NCBI RefSeq assembly: GCF_000770305.1
Contig: NZ_JNVB01000007.1
Location: 1-64,000 of the forward strand
Direction: 5' to 3'
Source of the DNA: Erwinia oleae
Lineage (GTDB): Bacteria; Pseudomonadota; Gammaproteobacteria; Enterobacterales; Enterobacteriaceae
Length of the DNA stretch: 64,000 nt
The position numbers and the translations under genes are program-made. Shown piece after piece: positions 52,694-64,000 of this stretch. How positions within the stretch are numbered: position 1 is the stretch's first letter; every line of letters starts with the position of its first letter. The notes under the pieces were generated by a model, which worked only from the letters and a program-made list of their open reading frames with translations, was not told where the DNA came from and ran no database searches.

Positions 52694-53311
52694 TTAATCC
52701 AGCAGCTTCATTGCCAGCCGCAGGGTGTCTTCAGGATCAATAATGTTCTCAATTTTCCCTACCACACGCATGCCGAAAACGAGGCAGAGTATTAGCTGCG
52801 CCGCCGCTTCAGCGTTCAGCCTCTGAGAAAACGATCCGTCCTGCTGCCCTTCCTCGACCAGAGTGACAATCAGGCGCTTATTGCGCATCACGGCCTGCTC
52901 CACCAGCTCCGCCAGTTCCTTATCCAGCCCCGTTAACGCCACCACGCTACCCACCACCAGGCACCCTCGCCTGCCTTCCACATCGTGCGCGGAATCAATA
53001 TAAAATCGTAGCAGCGCCATCAGCCGTTCCCGGCCATCAGCGAGGCTTTCAAGCCTGCGACGCAGTTCTGTATTACGACAGGAGGTATAGCGTTCAAACG
53101 CGCGAAGAAACAGCGTGCGCTTGTCTGTAAACGCTTTATAAATACTGCCCGAGGTCAGCATCATTGCTGCGCTGAGATCGGTGATGGAGGCGGCATGAAA
53201 GCCCTTCTGCCTGAAGAGCTGCATGGCGCTCTCCAGCGCGCGATCGGTATCGAATTCTCTGGGGCGTCCGCGATCTTTGCGCGGCGTTTGGGTGAAAACT
53301 GAATTGTTCAT
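52694..53311 (-). CDS. TetR/AcrR-family regulator
   Basis: A 205-residue repressor. The N-terminal HTH is typical (ALESAMQLFRQKGFHAASIT, then LSAAMMLTSGSIYKAFTDKR); the C-terminal helical domain binds the effector and dimerises. Its own promoter region and that of the adjacent hydrolase share a near-palindrome, so it probably controls both. Confidence 0.87.
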   Translation of the reverse strand: MNNSVFTQTPRKDRGRPREFDTDRALESAMQLFRQKGFHAASITDLSAAMMLTSGSIYKAFTDKRTLFLRAFERYTSCRNTELRRRLESLADGRERLMALLRFYIDSAHDVEGRRGCLVVGSVVALTGLDKELAELVEQAVMRNKRLIVTLVEEGQQDGSFSQRLNAEAAAQLILCLVFGMRVVGKIENIIDPEDTLRLAMKLLD

Positions 53312-53324
53312 CGTGATTCTTTAT

Positions 53325-53340
53325 GGAAACGATCGTATCC
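53325..53340. promoter_or_regulatory. TetR-type operator at the TetR gene
   Basis: GGAAACGATCGTATCC is palindromic except at one mirrored pair (GGA-A-ACGATCGT-A-TCC). It lies 14 bases upstream of the TetR ATG on the minus strand, suiting autorepression. Confidence 0.65.
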
Positions 53341-53435
53341 AAATTATAGTCATAAGCACCCCTTATGCAAGTTATCTCTACACGTCGGTGAGAATCGGCT
53401 TATTTTATGCTGTTGGTTAAGGATATTGAAAACAG

Positions 53436-53469
53436 AAAGCCGACATAAATTCACACTTATGTCGGCTTT
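53436..53469. terminator. Terminator downstream of icd
   Basis: AAAGCCGACATAA and TTATGTCGGCTTT make a perfect 13-bp stem with an 8-base loop and terminal A/T runs. It ends icd transcription (minus strand) and may also act on the opposite strand. Confidence 0.85.
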
Positions 53470-53486
53470 ATCATTCGAAGCGAGCG

Positions 53487-54737
53487 TTACATGTGTTTAA
53501 TCATCGCATCGCCAAACTCTGAAGATTTCAGCAGTTTAGCGCCTTCCATCTGACGCTCGAAGTCATAGGTCACGGTTTTGGCGGCGATTGCGCCTTCCAT
53601 GCCTTTAACAATCAGGTCAGCGGCTTCGAACCATTCCATATGACGCAGCATCATTTCAGCTGAGAGAATAACGGAACCAGGGTTCACCTTATCCTGTCCG
53701 GCATATTTTGGCGCGGTGCCGTGCGTGGCTTCAAACAGCGCACACTCGTCGCCGATGTTGGCGCCAGGAGCAATACCAATACCACCCACCTGAGCCGCCA
53801 GGGCATCAGAGATGTAGTCGCCGTTCAGGTTCATACAGGCGATAACGTCATACTCCGCAGGGCGCAGCAGGATCTGTTGCAGGAACGCATCGGCAATCAC
53901 GTCTTTAATCACAATCTCTTTGCCGCTGTTCGGGTTCTTAATTTTCATCCACGGGCCGCCGTCAATCAGCTCGCCGCCGAACTCTTCTTTCGCCAGCTGG
54001 TAACCCCAGTCTTTGAAAGCGCCTTCGGTGAACTTCATGATGTTGCCTTTATGGACCAGGGTCACGGAATCACGATCGTTGGTGATTGCATACTCGATTG
54101 CCGCGCGAACCAGGCGTTTGGTGCCGGCTTCAGAGCATGGCTTGATGCCGATACCGCACTGCTCAGGGAAGCGAATTTTCTTCACGCCCATCTCATCACG
54201 CAGGAATTTAATCACTTTGTCTGCTTCAGCAGAACCCGCTTTCCATTCGATACCTGCATAGATATCCTCAGAGTTTTCACGGAAAATCACCATGTCGGTA
54301 TCTTCAGGACGTTTAACCGGGCTTGGAGTGCCGGTGTAGTAGCGAACCGGACGCAGGCAGATATAAAGGTCGAGCTGCTGACGCAGCGCCACGTTCAATG
54401 AACGAATACCACCGCCAACCGGCGTAGTCAGCGGGCCTTTGATGGCAACGCGGTACTCTTTGATCAGATCAAGCGTTTCTTCTGGCAGCCAGACGTCCTG
54501 ACCGTACAGCTCAACGGATTTTTCACCGGTGTAAATTTCCATCCAGGAAATTTTACGCTCACCGTTGTAGGCTTTCTTCACGGCAGCATCGACCACTTTA
54601 ATCATCACGGGAGAGACGTCCACGCCAATGCCGTCGCCTTCGATAAACGGGATGATTGGGTTGTTAGGTACGTTCAGTTTCCCCTGATCCAGGGTGATTT
54701 TCTGACCTTCCGCCGGAACAACTACTTTGCTTTCCAT
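53487..54737 (-). CDS. icd: NADP-dependent isocitrate dehydrogenase
   Basis: A 416-residue TCA-cycle enzyme, the same length as in E. coli. It oxidises isocitrate to 2-oxoglutarate. Ser113, the residue phosphorylated by AceK, is in [12 protein letters not shown]; the active-site pattern [20 protein letters not shown] is present. The true start is ATG 54737 (MESK). The upstream gap contains TTGTTAATGATTTGT, which resembles an ArcA box; icd is ArcA-repressed in E. coli. The 3' end is intact: no phage junction of the e14/phage 21 kind is seen. Confidence 0.97.
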   Translation of the reverse strand: MESKVVVPAEGQKITLDQGKLNVPNNPIIPFIEGDGIGVDVSPVMIKVVDAAVKKAYNGERKISWMEIYTGEKSVELYGQDVWLPEETLDLIKEYRVAIKGPLTTPVGGGIRSLNVALRQQLDLYICLRPVRYYTGTPSPVKRPEDTDMVIFRENSEDIYAGIEWKAGSAEADKVIKFLRDEMGVKKIRFPEQCGIGIKPCSEAGTKRLVRAAIEYAITNDRDSVTLVHKGNIMKFTEGAFKDWGYQLAKEEFGGELIDGGPWMKIKNPNSGKEIVIKDVIADAFLQQILLRPAEYDVIACMNLNGDYISDALAAQVGGIGIAPGANIGDECALFEATHGTAPKYAGQDKVNPGSVILSAEMMLRHMEWFEAADLIVKGMEGAIAAKTVTYDFERQMEGAKLLKSSEFGDAMIKHM

Positions 54738-54868
54738 CAACCTCTCCTTCGAGCGCTTATTTGTTAATGATTTGTAAGATGCGCGTCAATACTACTTGAA
54801 TATTGCCGTCGCGCCAATCATCTCAGGTTTACGTTATAATGCGCTCATTATTATCGGGTGCAAATAAC

Positions 54869-55501
54869 ATGCGTAAATCTTTCGTTAAGAATCACCGCGT
54901 TAAACGATTCAGCTCTGCCCGCGCAGCAAAACCGACGGCCAAAGGGCCACGCCGCGTTATCGTTTTCAATAAGCCCTTCGACGTGCTGCCGCAGTTCACC
55001 GACGAAGCCGGGCGTCAAACGCTGAAGGATTTTGTGCCCGTGGCCGATGTCTACGCGGCCGGTCGGCTCGACCGCGACAGCGAAGGCCTGATGGTATTAA
55101 CCAACGATGGCGCGCTCCAGGCAAAGCTCACGCAGCCGGGCCAGCGTACCGGAAAAATCTACTTTGTGCTGGTTGAAGGTGAGCCTGATGAAGAGTGCCT
55201 GCAACGGCTGCGCGATGGCGTTAATCTGAAAGATGGCGCAACGCTGCCTGCCAGCGTTGAACGCGTAACGGAACCAGACTGGCTCTGGCCGCGTAATCCT
55301 CCCATTCGCGAGCGCAAAAGCATCCCGGTGAGCTGGTTGAAAATAACCCTGCATGAAGGTCGCAACAGGCAGGTACGGCGCATGACCGCCCACATTGGTT
55401 TCCCCACGCTGCGCCTGATCAGGTTCGCAGTGAGCGCGCTGGAGCTGGGCGACTTGCAGCCCGGCGAATGGCGTGAGATAAGCGGCGAAAGCATCCGCTA
55501 A
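54869..55501 (+). CDS. rluE: 23S rRNA pseudouridine(2457) synthase
   Basis: A 210-residue RsuA-family pseudouridine synthase without an S4 domain. The catalytic Asp is Asp68 in [17 protein letters not shown]. The N-terminus is basic. It is divergent from icd and 23 bases before nudJ, as in E. coli. I start it at ATG 54869; frames reaching further upstream have no support. Confidence 0.94.
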   Translation: MRKSFVKNHRVKRFSSARAAKPTAKGPRRVIVFNKPFDVLPQFTDEAGRQTLKDFVPVADVYAAGRLDRDSEGLMVLTNDGALQAKLTQPGQRTGKIYFVLVEGEPDEECLQRLRDGVNLKDGATLPASVERVTEPDWLWPRNPPIRERKSIPVSWLKITLHEGRNRQVRRMTAHIGFPTLRLIRFAVSALELGDLQPGEWREISGESIR

Positions 55502-55523
55502 ATAGTCGAACAAGGAGGCAGAT

Positions 55524-56000
55524 ATGTTTAAACCCCACGTAACCGTGGCGACGGTCGTTCAGGCGGAAGGTCATTTTCTGGTGGTCGAGGAGATGGTGCG
55601 CGGGCGCGCCACCTGGAATCAGCCTGCCGGACATCTTGAGGCAGACGAAACGCTGCTTCAGGCCGCCGCGCGTGAGCTGTATGAGGAAACGGGACTGGAA
55701 GGCGTACCGCAGGCGTTTCTGAAGCTGCATCAGTGGATAGCACCTGATAACACGCCCTTTCTGCGCTTTCTCTTTGCGCTGGATTTACCAAAAATGCTGC
55801 CCACTTATCCGCAGGATCGCGACATTGACCGCTGCTGGTGGCTGCCGCCGGAGCAGATCCTGACGGCAAAAAAGCTGCGTTCTCCGCTGGTTGCGGAAAG
55901 CATCCTGATCTATCAGCAGGGCGAACGTTTCCCGCTGGATTTGCTTCGCGCGTTCCAATGGCCCTTTAGCGAGGATGCGCCCGCCGCTGACGCGTGGTAA
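55524..56000 (+). CDS. nudJ: Phosphatase NudJ (Nudix hydrolase)
   Basis: A 158-residue Nudix enzyme with the box [20 protein letters not shown] starting at Gly36 and ending TGLEG. NudJ acts on thiamine pyrophosphates and nucleoside di/triphosphates. AAGGAGG precedes the ATG. It lies between rluE and mnmA, as in E. coli. Confidence 0.93.
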   Translation: MFKPHVTVATVVQAEGHFLVVEEMVRGRATWNQPAGHLEADETLLQAAARELYEETGLEGVPQAFLKLHQWIAPDNTPFLRFLFALDLPKMLPTYPQDRDIDRCWWLPPEQILTAKKLRSPLVAESILIYQQGERFPLDLLRAFQWPFSEDAPAADAW

Positions 56001-56059
56001 ACTACGCCGCAATTTTAAAGGGCAACCTTTGAACCGCCACACTACGTCAGGACCTTCTC

Positions 56060-57163
56060 ATGTCTCTCAGTCAGAAAAAAGTGATCGTCGGCATGTCCGG
56101 CGGCGTTGATTCCTCCGTTTCAGCCTGGCTTTTGCAGCAGCAGGGCTATCAGGTTGAAGGCCTGTTCATGAAAAACTGGGAAGAGGACGACGGAGAAGAG
56201 TACTGCACGGCGGCGGAAGATCTCGCCGACGCGCGTGCGGTTTGCGACCGGCTGGGGATTCGCCTGCACACGGTCAACTTTGCCGCCGAATACTGGGACA
56301 ACGTCTTCGAACACTTCCTTGAGGAGTATAAGGCAGGCCGCACCCCTAATCCGGATATTCTCTGTAATAAAGAGATCAAATTTAAAGCCTTTCTGGAATT
56401 TGCCGCCGACGATCTCGGCGCTGATTTTATCGCCACCGGTCACTATGTTCGCCGTCAGGACATTAACGGTAAAAGCCGTTTGCTGCGCGGTCTGGACGAT
56501 AACAAAGACCAGAGCTACTTCCTCTATACGCTGAGCCATGAGCAAATTGCCCGGAGTCTGTTTCCCGTGGGCGAACTCGCCAAACCGGAGGTGCGCCGTC
56601 TGGCAGAAGAGCTGGAACTGGCTACCGCCACGAAAAAAGACTCTACCGGCATCTGCTTTATCGGCGAACGCAAATTCCGCGACTTCCTTGGGCGCTATCT
56701 GCCCGCGCGGCCCGGCCTGATTGTGAATACCGACGGTGAAACCGTCGGCGAGCATCAGGGGCTGATGTATCATACGCTTGGTCAGCGCAAAGGGCTTGGT
56801 ATCGGCGGCACCAAAGAAGGCAGCGAAGATCCGTGGTACGTGGTTGATAAGGATGTGGCAAACAACCTGCTGGTGGTAGCACAGGGGCCCACGCATCCGC
56901 GCCTGATGTCGGTTGGCCTTATCGCGCAGCAGCTTCACTGGGTCGATCGCGAGGCGCTGCGCGAACCGCTGCGCTGCACGGTGAAAACGCGCTATCGTCA
57001 GACGGACATTCCCTGCACGCTTCACCCGGAATCCGACGATCGTATTGAAGTACGCTTCGATGAACCGGTTACCGCCGTTACGCCCGGCCAGTCAGCGGTA
57101 TTTTATCTTGATGAAATTTGTCTCGGCGGCGGCATAATCGAAGCGCGTTTGCCGTTAATCTGA
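56060..57163 (+). CDS. mnmA: tRNA-specific 2-thiouridylase
   Basis: A 367-residue enzyme that adds sulfur to U34 of Lys, Glu and Gln tRNAs. The PP-loop [13 protein letters not shown] starts near residue 13, and the two catalytic Cys are Cys102 ([10 protein letters not shown]) and Cys199 (DSTGICFIG). It is 59 bases after nudJ and precedes hflD. Confidence 0.97.
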   Translation: MSLSQKKVIVGMSGGVDSSVSAWLLQQQGYQVEGLFMKNWEEDDGEEYCTAAEDLADARAVCDRLGIRLHTVNFAAEYWDNVFEHFLEEYKAGRTPNPDILCNKEIKFKAFLEFAADDLGADFIATGHYVRRQDINGKSRLLRGLDDNKDQSYFLYTLSHEQIARSLFPVGELAKPEVRRLAEELELATATKKDSTGICFIGERKFRDFLGRYLPARPGLIVNTDGETVGEHQGLMYHTLGQRKGLGIGGTKEGSEDPWYVVDKDVANNLLVVAQGPTHPRLMSVGLIAQQLHWVDREALREPLRCTVKTRYRQTDIPCTLHPESDDRIEVRFDEPVTAVTPGQSAVFYLDEICLGGGIIEARLPLI

Positions 57164-57214
57164 TTTACCGCTGCCGCGCGACGTCTCAGGCGTGCCGGTT
57201 TTACAGGAGTAACC

Positions 57215-59255
<2,041 letters not shown>

Positions 59256-59263
59256 CCCCCGCC

Positions 59264-59282
59264 GGGCCGGTTTCCCCGGCCC
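59264..59282. terminator. GC hairpin after purB
   Basis: GGGCCGG and CCGGCCC pair over TTTCC. No T run follows directly, so readthrough into phoP is possible. Confidence 0.4.
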
Positions 59283-59349
59283 GCGTTAACGCATGGTTTA
59301 GCTCTTTTACTCTATACTCAGCCGGATCACCTTGTTTAAGAGTATTGAT

Positions 59350-60018
59350 ATGCGTGTACTGATTGTGGAAGATAATTCTGTGCTCCGCCACCATCTTGCC
59401 GTGCAACTGCGCGAGATGGGCCATCAGGTTGATGCTGCGGAGGACGCCAAAGAAGCGGACTATTACCTCAGCGAACATACGCCGGATATTACGCTGGTTG
59501 ATTTAGGCCTGCCTGATGAAGACGGCATGACGCTGATCCGCCGCTGGCGCGCACAGGCGGCGAAACAGCCGATCCTGGTGCTGACTGCGCGGGACGGCTG
59601 GCAGGCGAAAGTTGAAGCGCTGGAAGCCGGTGCCGACGACTACGTCACCAAACCTTTTCACATTGAGGAAGTGGTCGCACGCATGCAGGCGCTGATGCGC
59701 CGCAACAGCGGCCTCGCCTCGCAGGTGGTCACGCTGGGCGCATTTCAGATTGACCTTTCGCGCCGGGAACTCAAAATCAGCGAGCAGCAAATTAAACTCA
59801 CCGCCTTTGAATACACCATTATCGAAACGCTGATCCGCAACGCAGGCAAGGTGGTCAGCAAAGATTCCCTGATGCTTCAGCTTTACCCGGACGCGGAACT
59901 GCGCGAAAGCCATACCATTGATGTACTGATGGGCCGGCTGCGTAAAAAGATGCTGGCCGAGCATCCGGGCGACGTGATAACGACCGTGCGTGGTCAGGGC
60001 TACCGGTTTGATCTCTGA
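59350..60018 (+). CDS. phoP: Response regulator PhoP
   Basis: A 222-residue OmpR-type regulator: receiver domain with phospho-acceptor Asp51 ([11 protein letters not shown]) and C-terminal winged helix ([23 protein letters not shown]). It responds to low Mg2+, acid and antimicrobial peptides through PhoQ. Upstream, GGTTTA (59295-59300) and a TATACT at 59313 hint at a PhoP-type promoter, but the second half-site is poor. Confidence 0.97.
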   Translation: MRVLIVEDNSVLRHHLAVQLREMGHQVDAAEDAKEADYYLSEHTPDITLVDLGLPDEDGMTLIRRWRAQAAKQPILVLTARDGWQAKVEALEAGADDYVTKPFHIEEVVARMQALMRRNSGLASQVVTLGAFQIDLSRRELKISEQQIKLTAFEYTIIETLIRNAGKVVSKDSLMLQLYPDAELRESHTIDVLMGRLRKKMLAEHPGDVITTVRGQGYRFDL

Positions 60019-60021
60019 TCG

Positions 60022-61476
60022 ATGAAGCGCTTTCGCTCTGCCCGCCCCTTCTCGCTGCGCGCCCGTTTTCTGCTGGCTACCGCCGCCGTGGTGCTGATCC
60101 TGTCGCTCTCCTGGGGCATGGTGGCGGTCTTCGGCTACGTGGTCAGTTTCGATAAAAACAGCTATCGGGTGATGCGCGGCGAAAGCAATCTGTTCTTTAC
60201 CCTCGCACAGTGGCAGGACGATCGGTTGACTATCGCTAAACCAGAGCGCGTCTCGCTTAATTTCCCCACGCTGGTGTTTATCTATAACGATAAAGGCAAG
60301 CTGCTGTGGCAACTACGCGACGTGCCGGAAATCCGCAAAAAAATCAAAAAGAACTGGCTGAAGCACGCCGATTTTTATGAAATCGATACCGATAACAGCA
60401 CCAGCCGCCAGGCGCTGGGTAACGATCAGGAAGCGCAGAACCGACTCACCGCCTATGACGATGACAATAACGACACGTTCACGCACTCTGTCGCGGTCAA
60501 TCGCTATACGGCGACTGCCTCGCTGCCCGCGCTCACCATCGTCGTGGTCGATACCATTCCGCAACAGCTTCAGCACGCCGACGTGGTGTGGTCGTGGTTC
60601 AGCTATGTGCTGCTGGTCAATCTGCTGCTGGTTATTCCGTTGCTGTGGCTGGCGGCGCACTGGAGCCTGCGTCCGATCGGCACGCTGGCCGGCCAGGTTC
60701 GCGAGCTGGAGAGCGGCAGCCGCGACACGCTTGAGCCGCACCCACCGCAGGAGTTGCGCAGCCTGGTACGCAATCTCAATCTGCTGCTGGATAACGAACA
60801 TCAGCGCCATACGCGCTATCGCACCACGCTGAGCGACCTCACCCACAGCCTGAAAACGCCGCTGGCGGTGCTGCAAACCACCTTGCGATCGCTGCGCGGC
60901 ACGCTGCCGATTGAACAGGCAGAACCAATCATGTTAGAGCAGATCAGTCGTATTTCGCAGCAAATTGGCTACTATCTGCATCGCGCCAGCATGGAGGCGG
61001 ATCACAACGTGCTTAAGCGTGATCTTCATTCGGTGCCTGCCCTGCTCGACAGCCTCTGCTCGGCGCTGAATAAAGTTTATCAACACAAAGGCGTGACGCT
61101 CACGCTGGATATTTCTCCTGAACTGACCTTCATCGGCGATCAAAATGACTTTATGGAAGTGATGGGCAACGTGCTGGATAACGCCTGCAAATACTGCCTT
61201 GAATTTGTAGAGATCAGCGCGAGACAGACGGACGATCAGCTGCATCTGATCGTCGAGGACGATGGCCCGGGCATCCCGGAAAGCAAGCGGGATATGATTT
61301 TTATTCGCGGACAGCGCGCCGACACGCTGAGACCGGGTCAGGGTTTGGGACTGTCGGTTGCCCGCGATATTCTGGAACAGTACACCGGCGATATTATTGC
61401 GACGACCAGCCCGCTCGGCGGCGCAAAGATGGAGGTGGTTTTTCGCCGTCAGGGCGTGCTGCACGACGATCCCTGA
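60022..61476 (+). CDS. phoQ: Sensor kinase PhoQ
   Basis: A 484-residue sensor kinase. Two membrane helices (about 17-37 and 190-215) flank a periplasmic sensor that contains an acidic patch (YDDDNNDTF) for divalent cations. HAMP follows, then the kinase with phosphorylated His275 ([13 protein letters not shown]) and ATP site ([21 protein letters not shown]). It starts 3 bases after phoP, as in E. coli. Confidence 0.96.
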   Translation: MKRFRSARPFSLRARFLLATAAVVLILSLSWGMVAVFGYVVSFDKNSYRVMRGESNLFFTLAQWQDDRLTIAKPERVSLNFPTLVFIYNDKGKLLWQLRDVPEIRKKIKKNWLKHADFYEIDTDNSTSRQALGNDQEAQNRLTAYDDDNNDTFTHSVAVNRYTATASLPALTIVVVDTIPQQLQHADVVWSWFSYVLLVNLLLVIPLLWLAAHWSLRPIGTLAGQVRELESGSRDTLEPHPPQELRSLVRNLNLLLDNEHQRHTRYRTTLSDLTHSLKTPLAVLQTTLRSLRGTLPIEQAEPIMLEQISRISQQIGYYLHRASMEADHNVLKRDLHSVPALLDSLCSALNKVYQHKGVTLTLDISPELTFIGDQNDFMEVMGNVLDNACKYCLEFVEISARQTDDQLHLIVEDDGPGIPESKRDMIFIRGQRADTLRPGQGLGLSVARDILEQYTGDIIATTSPLGGAKMEVVFRRQGVLHDDP

Positions 61477-61548
61477 GCATGCGGCAAATGCCTGGCGCTC
61501 ACAGTGCTGTTATACTCGGCTAAATTCAGCGTCACAGGAAAATTGCTC

Positions 61549-62676
61549 ATGGATTATCAGCTCGATCTCAACTGGCCCGACTTCATTCAGCGCTACTGGC
61601 AGAAACGTCCGGTAGTGCTCAAGCGCGGATTTAAAGACTTTGTCGATCCCATCTCGCCGGATGAACTGGCCGGGCTGGCGATGGAGAACGAAGTGGACAG
61701 CCGCCTGGTCAGCCATCAGGACGGCAAGTGGCAGGTCAGCCACGGCCCGTTTGAAAGCTACGATCACCTTGGTGAGAATAACTGGTCGCTGCTGGTACAG
61801 GCGGTCGATCACTGGCATGAGGCTTCTGCCGCGCTGATGCGACCGTTTCGCTTCCTGCCGGACTGGCGCATCGACGATCTGATGATCTCCTTCGCGGTGC
61901 CGGGCGGCGGCGTCGGGCCGCATCTCGATCAATATGATGTCTTCATCATTCAGGGGACCGGCCGTCGCCGCTGGCGCGTGGGCGAAAAAGTGCCGATGAA
62001 ACAGCACTGCCCGCACCCCGATTTGTTACAGGTCGATCCTTTTGAAGCGATCATTGACGAAGAGCTGGAACCAGGCGACATCCTCTATATTCCGCCGGGC
62101 TTCCCGCATGAAGGTTATTCGCTGGAAAATGCCATCAACTACTCCGTTGGCTTCCGTGCGCCGAGCGGACGCGAGCTGATCAGCGGCTTCGCCGACTATG
62201 TGTTGTCACGCGAGCTGGGCAGCTATCGCTTTGCCGATCCGGATATTCAACCGCGCGACAACCCGGCCGAGATCCTGCCACAGGAGATCGACGGCATTCG
62301 CGCCATGATGCTTGAGGTGGTGAATCAGCCGGAACAGTTTAACCAGTGGTTCGGCGAGTTTATCTCTCAGTCACGCCACGAGCTGGATGCCGCGCCGCCG
62401 GAGCCGCCTTATCAGCCGGATGAAATATATGATGCGCTGCACGAAGGTGACTCACTGACCCGCCTGGGCGGCCTGCGCGTACTGCAAATTGGGCAGACCG
62501 TTTTTGTTAATGGCGAGCAGGTGGAATCTTCACAGCACGCTGCGCTGATGAGCATGGCGAACCAGCAGGTTCTGAATGCTGAAGCGCTGGGTGTGGCGCT
62601 GGACGATCCCTCTTTCCTGACGCAGCTCACCGCACTGGTCAACTGCGGTTACTGGTTTTTTAGCGAAGAAGAGTAA
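61549..62676 (+). CDS. roxA: Ribosomal protein uL16 3-hydroxylase RoxA (JmjC)
   Basis: A 375-residue Fe(II)/2-oxoglutarate oxygenase (E. coli YcfD). The metal triad is His125, Asp127 (PHLDQYD) and His187 (FPHEGYS), identical in position to E. coli. It hydroxylates an Arg of uL16. ATG 61549 has AGGA upstream. It lies between phoQ and pepT. Confidence 0.95.
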   Translation: MDYQLDLNWPDFIQRYWQKRPVVLKRGFKDFVDPISPDELAGLAMENEVDSRLVSHQDGKWQVSHGPFESYDHLGENNWSLLVQAVDHWHEASAALMRPFRFLPDWRIDDLMISFAVPGGGVGPHLDQYDVFIIQGTGRRRWRVGEKVPMKQHCPHPDLLQVDPFEAIIDEELEPGDILYIPPGFPHEGYSLENAINYSVGFRAPSGRELISGFADYVLSRELGSYRFADPDIQPRDNPAEILPQEIDGIRAMMLEVVNQPEQFNQWFGEFISQSRHELDAAPPEPPYQPDEIYDALHEGDSLTRLGGLRVLQIGQTVFVNGEQVESSQHAALMSMANQQVLNAEALGVALDDPSFLTQLTALVNCGYWFFSEEE

Positions 62677-62681
62677 TACTC

Positions 62682-62702
62682 TCCGGCCCTGAACGGGCCG
62701 GA
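62682..62702. terminator. Hairpin between roxA and pepT
   Basis: TCCGGCCC and GGGCCGGA form a perfect 8-bp stem over TGAAC, followed by a short T-rich run (TGTTTATT). It serves the two convergent genes. Confidence 0.5.
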
Positions 62703-62705
62703 TGT

Positions 62706-63941
62706 TTATTGCTTGCGGGCGCGCTCGGCGGTTAACGCGGCGATGCGCGTAATGGTCGCCACCGCTTTTTCCATGTTGTCCAGCGAAGCAAACTCATGCT
62801 TACCGTGATAGTTGTAGCCGCCGGTAAACAAATTTGGACACGGCAGCCCCATAAATGAGAGCGCCGCGCCGTCGGTTCCGCCGCGAATGGGCTTCACGTC
62901 CGGTTCAATATCCAGATCCCGCATCGCCTGAAGCGCAATATCAATAATATGTGGATGCGCCTCAATTTTTTCTTTCATATTGAAGTAGCTGTCGTCGATC
63001 TGCACCTCAATTGAGCAGTCGGCATGGAGCCCTTTTGACAGCGATGCAGCAATATTCTGCATGGTCTGTTTGCGCGCCGCAAAACTGTCACGGTCAAAAT
63101 CGCGAATAATGTAGTGCAGCTCCGCCTTATCAACCACGCCCTTGATGCCGTGCAGATGATAAAAGCCTTCATAGCCTGACGTCTGCTCCGGTACCTCTTT
63201 CTCTGGCATCGCCGCATGAAAACGCATCGCCAGATCCAGCGCGTTAACCATCACGCCCTTCGCCGTGCCCGGATGAACGTTATTACCCGTGATCTTAACG
63301 GTCACCGAGGCGGCATTGAAGTTTTCATATTCAAACTCGCCCATGCCGCCGCCGTCAACGGTGTAGGCCCACGACGCGCCAAACGCGTTGACGTCAAAGC
63401 TGCGGGTGCCGCGTCCTACCTCTTCATCCGGCGTGAAAGCGATGCGAATGTCGCCATGCGCAATGTTTTCACCTTTTAAACGCGCCAGCGCAGTCATAAT
63501 TTCCGCCACGCCGGCTTTATCATCCGCGCCCAGCAGGGTTTTGCCGTCGGTGGTGATCAGCGTATGCCCGGTCAGACTGTGCAGCACCGGAAACATCACC
63601 GGCGAGAGAATTTCATCGCCCATGCCTAAAGCGATGTCGCCGCCGCGATAGTTTTCAACAATCTGTGGCGTCACATGCTTTGCCGTGAAGTCTGGCGACG
63701 TATCCATGTGGGCGATAAATCCAATGGTCGGCACCGGCCACGCTACGGTGGAAGGCAGCGTCGCCATAACAATTCCGTGATCGCTTAGCGTAACGTCTGA
63801 CAGCCCCAGCGCTTCAAGCTCCGCTTTGAGCACGCGAGCCAGCGTCCACTGCCCCTCCGTGCTTGGCACCTGCCGCACATTACTTTTGGACTGCGTGTCG
63901 TAAGAAACATAGTTTAAGAAGCGATCGAGTAATTTGTTCAT
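62706..63941 (-). CDS. pepT: Peptidase T (tripeptide aminopeptidase)
   Basis: A 411-residue M20B metallopeptidase that removes the N-terminal residue of tripeptides. Zinc-site motifs are visible: [11 protein letters not shown] and [14 protein letters not shown], plus [10 protein letters not shown] with the catalytic Glu. I start it at ATG 63941 ([11 protein letters not shown]), where AGGGA is well placed. In E. coli pepT is FNR-induced; no clear FNR site is seen in the 59 bases available upstream. Confidence 0.96.
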   Translation of the reverse strand: MNKLLDRFLNYVSYDTQSKSNVRQVPSTEGQWTLARVLKAELEALGLSDVTLSDHGIVMATLPSTVAWPVPTIGFIAHMDTSPDFTAKHVTPQIVENYRGGDIALGMGDEILSPVMFPVLHSLTGHTLITTDGKTLLGADDKAGVAEIMTALARLKGENIAHGDIRIAFTPDEEVGRGTRSFDVNAFGASWAYTVDGGGMGEFEYENFNAASVTVKITGNNVHPGTAKGVMVNALDLAMRFHAAMPEKEVPEQTSGYEGFYHLHGIKGVVDKAELHYIIRDFDRDSFAARKQTMQNIAASLSKGLHADCSIEVQIDDSYFNMKEKIEAHPHIIDIALQAMRDLDIEPDVKPIRGGTDGAALSFMGLPCPNLFTGGYNYHGKHEFASLDNMEKAVATITRIAALTAERARKQ

Positions 63942-64000
63942 CTGTCGTCCCTCTGAATACGAGCACATATTATTAACATCTCAGCGCCCCGGAGTTTTGC

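Noticed and set aside
53487-54737. Prophage attachment within the 3' end of icd
   Set aside because: icd is full length, is followed at once by its terminator, and no duplicated 3' segment or integrase was found.
59295-59318. PhoP box before phoP
   Set aside because: Only the first half-site (GGTTTA) is good; the second half and the spacing to the TATACT are poor, so it is mentioned but not listed as a feature.

Overview
The window comes from a GC-rich gammaproteobacterium of the order Enterobacterales. The right end carries the block icd / rluE-nudJ-mnmA-hflD-purB-phoP-phoQ-roxA / pepT in the E. coli order, and the middle carries treA-ymgE-ycgR-(mscS-like)-emtA-ldcA, also close to the E. 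coli order. Base composition and gene content suggest Erwiniaceae (Pantoea/Mixta/Erwinia type), but that placement is inference. In E. coli these two core blocks lie tens of kilobases apart; here about 6 kb separates ldcA from icd.

Left part (1-8 kb): the last codons of a probable transporter, a 1693-residue autotransporter, and an AT-rich patch with two damaged divergent genes. One is a HExxH (zincin-like) protein split by a +1 frame change at an A9 tract; the other is interrupted by an in-frame TAG. A small secreted YHYH protein follows.

Metabolic island (8-40 kb): four substrate-uptake and catabolism blocks, each with its own regulator. (a) 8.0-20.9 kb: two divergent SsuABC/TauABC-type ABC importers with a BAAT-like alpha/beta hydrolase on one side and a GntR regulator, a quinone-oxidoreductase-like enzyme, a PaaI thioesterase, a VOC protein, an acyl-CoA ligase and a gamma-glutamyltransferase-family enzyme on the other. 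The two arms are separated by a nested inverted-repeat structure. (b) 21.1-26.7 kb: a LacI regulator with a perfect 16-bp palindrome just upstream, a four-gene ABC importer and a CpdA-like phosphodiesterase. (c) 26.7-32.2 kb: sugar-acid genes (L-idonate/L-gulonate-type dehydrogenase, MFS permease, SDR, FadR-type regulator, RspA/ManD-type dehydratase). (d) 32.3-40.2 kb: a dipeptide-type ABC importer, a C45-family acyltransferase/amidase and an esterase-like hydrolase, opposite a GntR regulator with a 16-bp palindrome between. An orphan, shortened VasL-type type VI secretion protein closes the island.

Middle (41.5-49.6 kb): trehalase, YmgE, YcgR, an MscS-family channel, EmtA, LdcA, an MBL-fold protein, a YgdI/YgdR lipoprotein and a DinI-family gene with a recognisable LexA box. 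From 49.1 to 53.4 kb the content is accessory: small unknown proteins, a structured non-coding stretch, a pair of holin-like membrane proteins with no lysis enzyme nearby, and a TetR regulator plus alpha/beta hydrolase sharing a near-palindromic operator. From 53.5 kb to the end the genes are core housekeeping: isocitrate dehydrogenase, 23S rRNA and tRNA modification, purine synthesis, PhoPQ, ribosomal protein hydroxylation and peptidase T. No rRNA, tRNA, CRISPR array or intact insertion sequence was seen.
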